Shown here piece after piece: positions 6,262 through 7,689 of a stretch of DNA of 7,689 nucleotides. Position 1 is the stretch's first letter. Every line of letters begins with the position of its first letter. The DNA comes from JBARRO01 sp049644265 (GTDB taxonomy: Bacteria > Bacteroidota > Ignavibacteria > UBA10030). The translations under genes and the position numbers were made by a program. The notes beneath the pieces are model-generated. The model had not been told where the DNA came from, did no database searches, and was given only the letters and a program-made list of their open reading frames with translations. The DNA is taken from positions 1-7,689 of the forward strand of contig JBARRO010000218.1 of assembly GCA_049644265.1 (NCBI GenBank), read 5' to 3'.

Positions 6262-6290
6262 TTGACATTCAGGGGGTCATTCTTTATATT
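6262..6290 (+). promoter_or_regulatory. Near-consensus promoter of the microcompartment shell genes
   Basis: TTGACA (6262-6267, perfect -35) and TATATT (6285-6290, -10) are separated by 17 bases. Transcription would begin near 6297, giving a leader of about 44 bases. This is the strongest promoter in the window, fitting abundant shell proteins. Confidence 0.7.
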
Positions 6291-6326
6291 GGCCACAGTT
6301 TTAGGCTTATCTTTTACCATTCTACC

Positions 6327-6333
6327 TAAGGAG
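6327..6333 (+). promoter_or_regulatory. Strong ribosome binding site of the first shell gene
   Basis: TAAGGAG ends seven bases before the ATG at 6341, a near-ideal Shine-Dalgarno. The second shell gene has nothing comparable, which suggests a large excess of the first shell protein. Confidence 0.75.
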
Positions 6334-6340
6334 AAACTCA

Positions 6341-6637
6341 ATGTCAGACATTTCGCTTGACGCACTCGGTATGGTCGAAACGAAAGGTCTCGTTGGCTCA
6401 ATTGAAGCAGCCGATGCGATGGTGAAAGCTGCAAAAGTGACGTTGATCGGTAAGGAGCAGATCGGCGGCGGATATGTCACCGTCATGGTGCGTGGCGACG
6501 TCGGGGCCGTAAAAGCGGCAACGGATGCAGGCGCAGCGGCGGCTCAACGGGTCGGGGAGCTGGTTTCGGTCCACGTGATCCCGCGCCCGCACAGCGACGT
6601 TGAGATGATTCTCCCAAAACGCCCGGCACAAAAGTAG
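6341..6637 (+). CDS. Bacterial microcompartment shell protein, PduA/EutM-like BMC-H hexamer
   Basis: This 98-residue single-BMC-domain protein should assemble into hexamers that tile the facets of a protein-shelled organelle. The match to PduA-type proteins is close and continuous: ALGMVETKGLVGSIEAADAMVKAA (about residues 8-31), VTVMVRGDVGAVKAATDAGAAAA, then VHVIPRPHSDVEMILPK at the C-terminus. The pore loop reads QIGGGYV where PduA has KIGSGLV, so a small glycine-lined central pore suited to small polar metabolites is expected. Length is typical for BMC-H. It has a strong promoter and Shine-Dalgarno, and leads a pair with a second shell gene 69 bp downstream. The cargo enzymes are not in the window, so the compartment type (for example lactaldehyde/propanediol, ethanolamine or choline) cannot be assigned. 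Confidence 0.95.
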   Translation: MSDISLDALGMVETKGLVGSIEAADAMVKAAKVTLIGKEQIGGGYVTVMVRGDVGAVKAATDAGAAAAQRVGELVSVHVIPRPHSDVEMILPKRPAQK

Positions 6638-6652
6638 TTTTTCTCCCCCATT

Positions 6653-6686
6653 GAGACTCCCGGAGTCCACAGACCCCGGGAGTTTC
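6653..6686 (+). terminator. Stem-loop between the two shell genes
   Basis: GAGACTCCCGG (6653-6663) and CCGGGAGTTTC (6676-6686) form an 11-bp stem with one G-T pair and a 12-base loop. No T run follows, so it is a poor full terminator. It more likely attenuates transcription or protects the upstream mRNA 3' end, lowering expression of the second shell gene relative to the first. Confidence 0.5.
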
Positions 6687-6706
6687 CATCTTCACCAATC
6701 CAGCCT

Positions 6707-7264
6707 ATGCCCGATTACGCGGTCGGTCTCATCGAAACCAAAGGACTCGTTGGCGCCATCGAAGCGGCAGACGCCATGGTCAAGGCCGCGCACGTCATTC
6801 TTGTGGGCAAAGAACGAACCGATCCGGCTATGATCACCGTGAAAATCGTCGGTGATACCGCCGCCGTCCGCTCCGCAGTCGATGCCGGGGCTGCAGCCGC
6901 AGAACGGGTCGGCCAGCTGATCTCAAAGCACGTCATTCCTCGCCCTGCAGAGGGCATCGAAGACCTCATCTTTGCCAAGGCGAGCCGAACGGTGGCAGAA
7001 GTGGAACAACTCCTCGGCGGCAAGCCGGTGGAAGTCGAAGAGGAAGTCTCAGAAGACGAGGTTGCCCCGGAAGAAGAGTACTCGATGCCGGAAGGATTGA
7101 CCGACGAGCAGCAAAAGTATTTCGAAAAACTCGACGCGATGACGGTCCACGAGCTTCGGCGTTTTGCCAGAGGCGTGGAAGGATTGCCTATTTACGGGAG
7201 AGAGATTTCCAGCGCGAATAAGAAGAGATTGTTGGATGTGTTGATGAAAGTAGGGAGGAAGTAG
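6707..7264 (+). CDS. BMC-H shell protein with acidic linker and SAP/Rho_N-like C-terminal module
   Basis: This 185-residue protein has an N-terminal BMC domain (about 1-92): AVGLIETKGLVGAIEAADAMVKAAHVILVG, AAVRSAVDAGAAAAERVGQLISKHVIPRP. It is therefore a hexameric microcompartment shell subunit. The pore loop is RTDPAM (37-42) instead of a glycine loop such as GGG or GSG, so the central pore differs from that of the neighbour. Residues about 93-106 may form a helix. Residues 107-125 are a strongly acidic linker (EVEEEVSEDEVAPEEE). Residues about 140-182, with MTVHELRRFARGVEGLPIYGR and NKKRLLDVLMKV, resemble the helix-extension-helix of SAP or Rho N-terminal domains, usually nucleic-acid binding. 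The module could bind nucleic acid, cargo or a positioning protein; none of these is shown. The ATG at 6707 lacks a clear Shine-Dalgarno. It is co-oriented with the PduA-like gene and probably expressed at a lower level. Confidence 0.92.
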   Translation: MPDYAVGLIETKGLVGAIEAADAMVKAAHVILVGKERTDPAMITVKIVGDTAAVRSAVDAGAAAAERVGQLISKHVIPRPAEGIEDLIFAKASRTVAEVEQLLGGKPVEVEEEVSEDEVAPEEEYSMPEGLTDEQQKYFEKLDAMTVHELRRFARGVEGLPIYGREISSANKKRLLDVLMKVGRK

Positions 7265-7330
7265 AGGGAAGAAGGTAAAGGGTAGAAGGTCGAAGGTGGT
7301 AGGTTGTAGGAAGTAGATCGAAGGAAAAAC
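7265..7330 (+). repeat. Purine-rich short tandem repeat after the shell genes
   Basis: Directly after the second shell stop is a run of drifted GAAGGT/GTAGAAGGTCGAAGGT-like units of about 7-9 bases. It is the same style of low-complexity spacer as between yicC and gmk. It is non-coding. Confidence 0.65.
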
Positions 7331-7356
7331 AGAAGGTCACAAACAAAGAACCCGTC

Positions 7357-7390
7357 ATTCCCGCATGTTGTTAGCGGGAATCTGATTTTT
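7357..7390 (+). terminator. Candidate terminator of the shell operon within a dispersed-type repeat
   Basis: ATTCCCGC (7357-7364) and GCGGGAAT (7374-7381) form a perfect 8-bp stem with a 9-base loop, followed by CTGATTTTT. The hairpin plus T run about 90 bases after the shell stop could terminate the operon. The GTCATTCCCGC...GCGGGAAT form is also that of a widely dispersed intergenic repeat. Confidence 0.5.
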
Positions 7391-7436
7391 AGGGGGTTGC
7401 TTAATTGGTGAGTGGTTAATTGCAGAAACAAACTCG

Positions 7437-7486
7437 TCATGGTGAGCGCCCACCCGCCGTCTGTTTGGCGGGAAGTCGAACCATGA
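7437..7486. repeat. Nested inverted repeat
   Basis: Outer arms TCATGGT (7437-7443) and ACCATGA (7480-7486) enclose a second perfect stem, CCCGCC (7453-7458) with GGCGGG (7467-7472), around an 8-base loop. The outer arms with GAGC and GTCGA resemble the common dispersed palindrome CATGGTGAGC..GTCGAACCATG, here apparently split by the inner GC hairpin. Confidence 0.6.
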
Positions 7487-7519
7487 TCTGAGCCAATTCT
7501 CACAAAAACAGCACCCTGA

Positions 7520-7541
7520 AAGTCGATATGAATATCGACTT
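7520..7541. repeat. Perfect 10-bp inverted repeat upstream of a pyrimidine tract
   Basis: AAGTCGATAT-GA-ATATCGACTT is a perfect palindrome with a 2-base centre. It is followed by a C/T-only stretch (about 7543-7586). It sits downstream of the minus-strand gene at the right edge and may mark that transcript's 3' end, but no T run follows in that direction. The rest of the 322-bp gap from 7265 to 7586 holds no gene that I can support. Confidence 0.5.
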
Positions 7542-7586
7542 ACTTTCTCCCCCTCTCCCCTGCCCCTCTGCTCCCCCGCTTCTCCT

Positions 7587-7689
7587 CTAGAACGGCCTTT
7601 CAAACCTAAACAAAATCCTCGCCGGCTCCTTCACGTCAGTCCGCCAGGTCACCGCGATTCGATAAGATCCCGCACGGTTCGCAAACCCC
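7587..7689 (-). CDS. C-terminal fragment of an unidentified, possibly outer-membrane, protein
   Basis: Only the last 33 codons before a TAG at 7587-7589 are inside the window; the gene continues past the right edge. The fragment reads GFANRAGSYRIAVTWRTDVK and ends EPARILFRFERPF. The final segment alternates hydrophobic and polar residues and ends in a C-terminal Phe, as in the last strand of outer-membrane beta-barrels. In Bacteroidota a similar ending also occurs in other exported proteins. The frame is open and ends next to a low-complexity tract, as genes do elsewhere in this window. Too little is present to name a family. Confidence 0.5.
   Translation of the reverse strand, partial: GFANRAGSYRIAVTWRTDVKEPARILFRFERPF

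Noticed and set aside
5835..6360. Short plus-strand frames after rqcH (e.g. 5835-6017 and 6127-6360)
   Set aside because: They are translations of the CGCAAAGG-type repeat in different frames and show no independent coding character.
7357..7541. CRISPR array from the clustered palindromes
   Set aside because: The repeats differ from each other in sequence and spacing and there are no cas genes.
7192..7603. Minus-strand frames over the right gene-free region
   Set aside because: They pass through palindromes and homopurine or homopyrimidine tracts and have no recognisable protein features.

Overview
The window looks like chromosomal DNA from a Bacteroidota/Chlorobi-group (FCB) bacterium, most plausibly Ignavibacteria-like. 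This placement is inferred from protein character (a Bacteroidota-type omega subunit, a CoaBC with an ASG in place of the catalytic ACG motif, an RqcH beginning MVANYF..L) and from the short drifting tandem repeats that fill several intergenic gaps. It is not based on a marker-gene search. Base composition is close to 50% GC throughout, and no gene stands out as foreign.

Left part, minus strand (about 4090 down to 170): a housekeeping operon read yicC, gmk, rpoZ, coaBC, followed by a two-gene toxin-antitoxin module (a PF09720-type antitoxin and a ParE/RelE toxin). A promoter with TTGACG-18-TATATT lies just upstream of yicC. The order yicC/yloC-gmk-rpoZ-coaBC is widely conserved, and in Bacillus subtilis the rqcH homologue yloA sits in the same neighbourhood. 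Here rqcH (4196-5884, plus strand) is divergent from yicC across a 180-bp intergenic region. RNA decay, GMP phosphorylation, RNA polymerase assembly, coenzyme A synthesis and ribosome rescue are thus packed together.

Right part, plus strand: after rqcH comes a 456-bp gene-free stretch. It holds two copies of a roughly 75-bp repeat about 122 bp apart, an inverted partial copy, a GC-rich hairpin and a near-consensus promoter (TTGACA-17-TATATT). That promoter drives two bacterial microcompartment (BMC) shell genes. The first encodes a canonical PduA-like hexamer. The second has an altered pore loop, an acidic linker and a C-terminal SAP/Rho_N-like helical module. No microcompartment enzyme is present in the window. 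Beyond the shell genes lies another 322-bp gene-free stretch rich in inverted repeats, then the last 33 codons of a minus-strand gene whose product ends like an outer-membrane beta-barrel.

The most interesting items are the tailed BMC shell protein and its isolated, promoter-hairpin-controlled locus, the mobile-looking intergenic repeats (one abutting the gmk start codon, one apparently interrupted by another hairpin), and the catalytic-motif substitutions in CoaBC.
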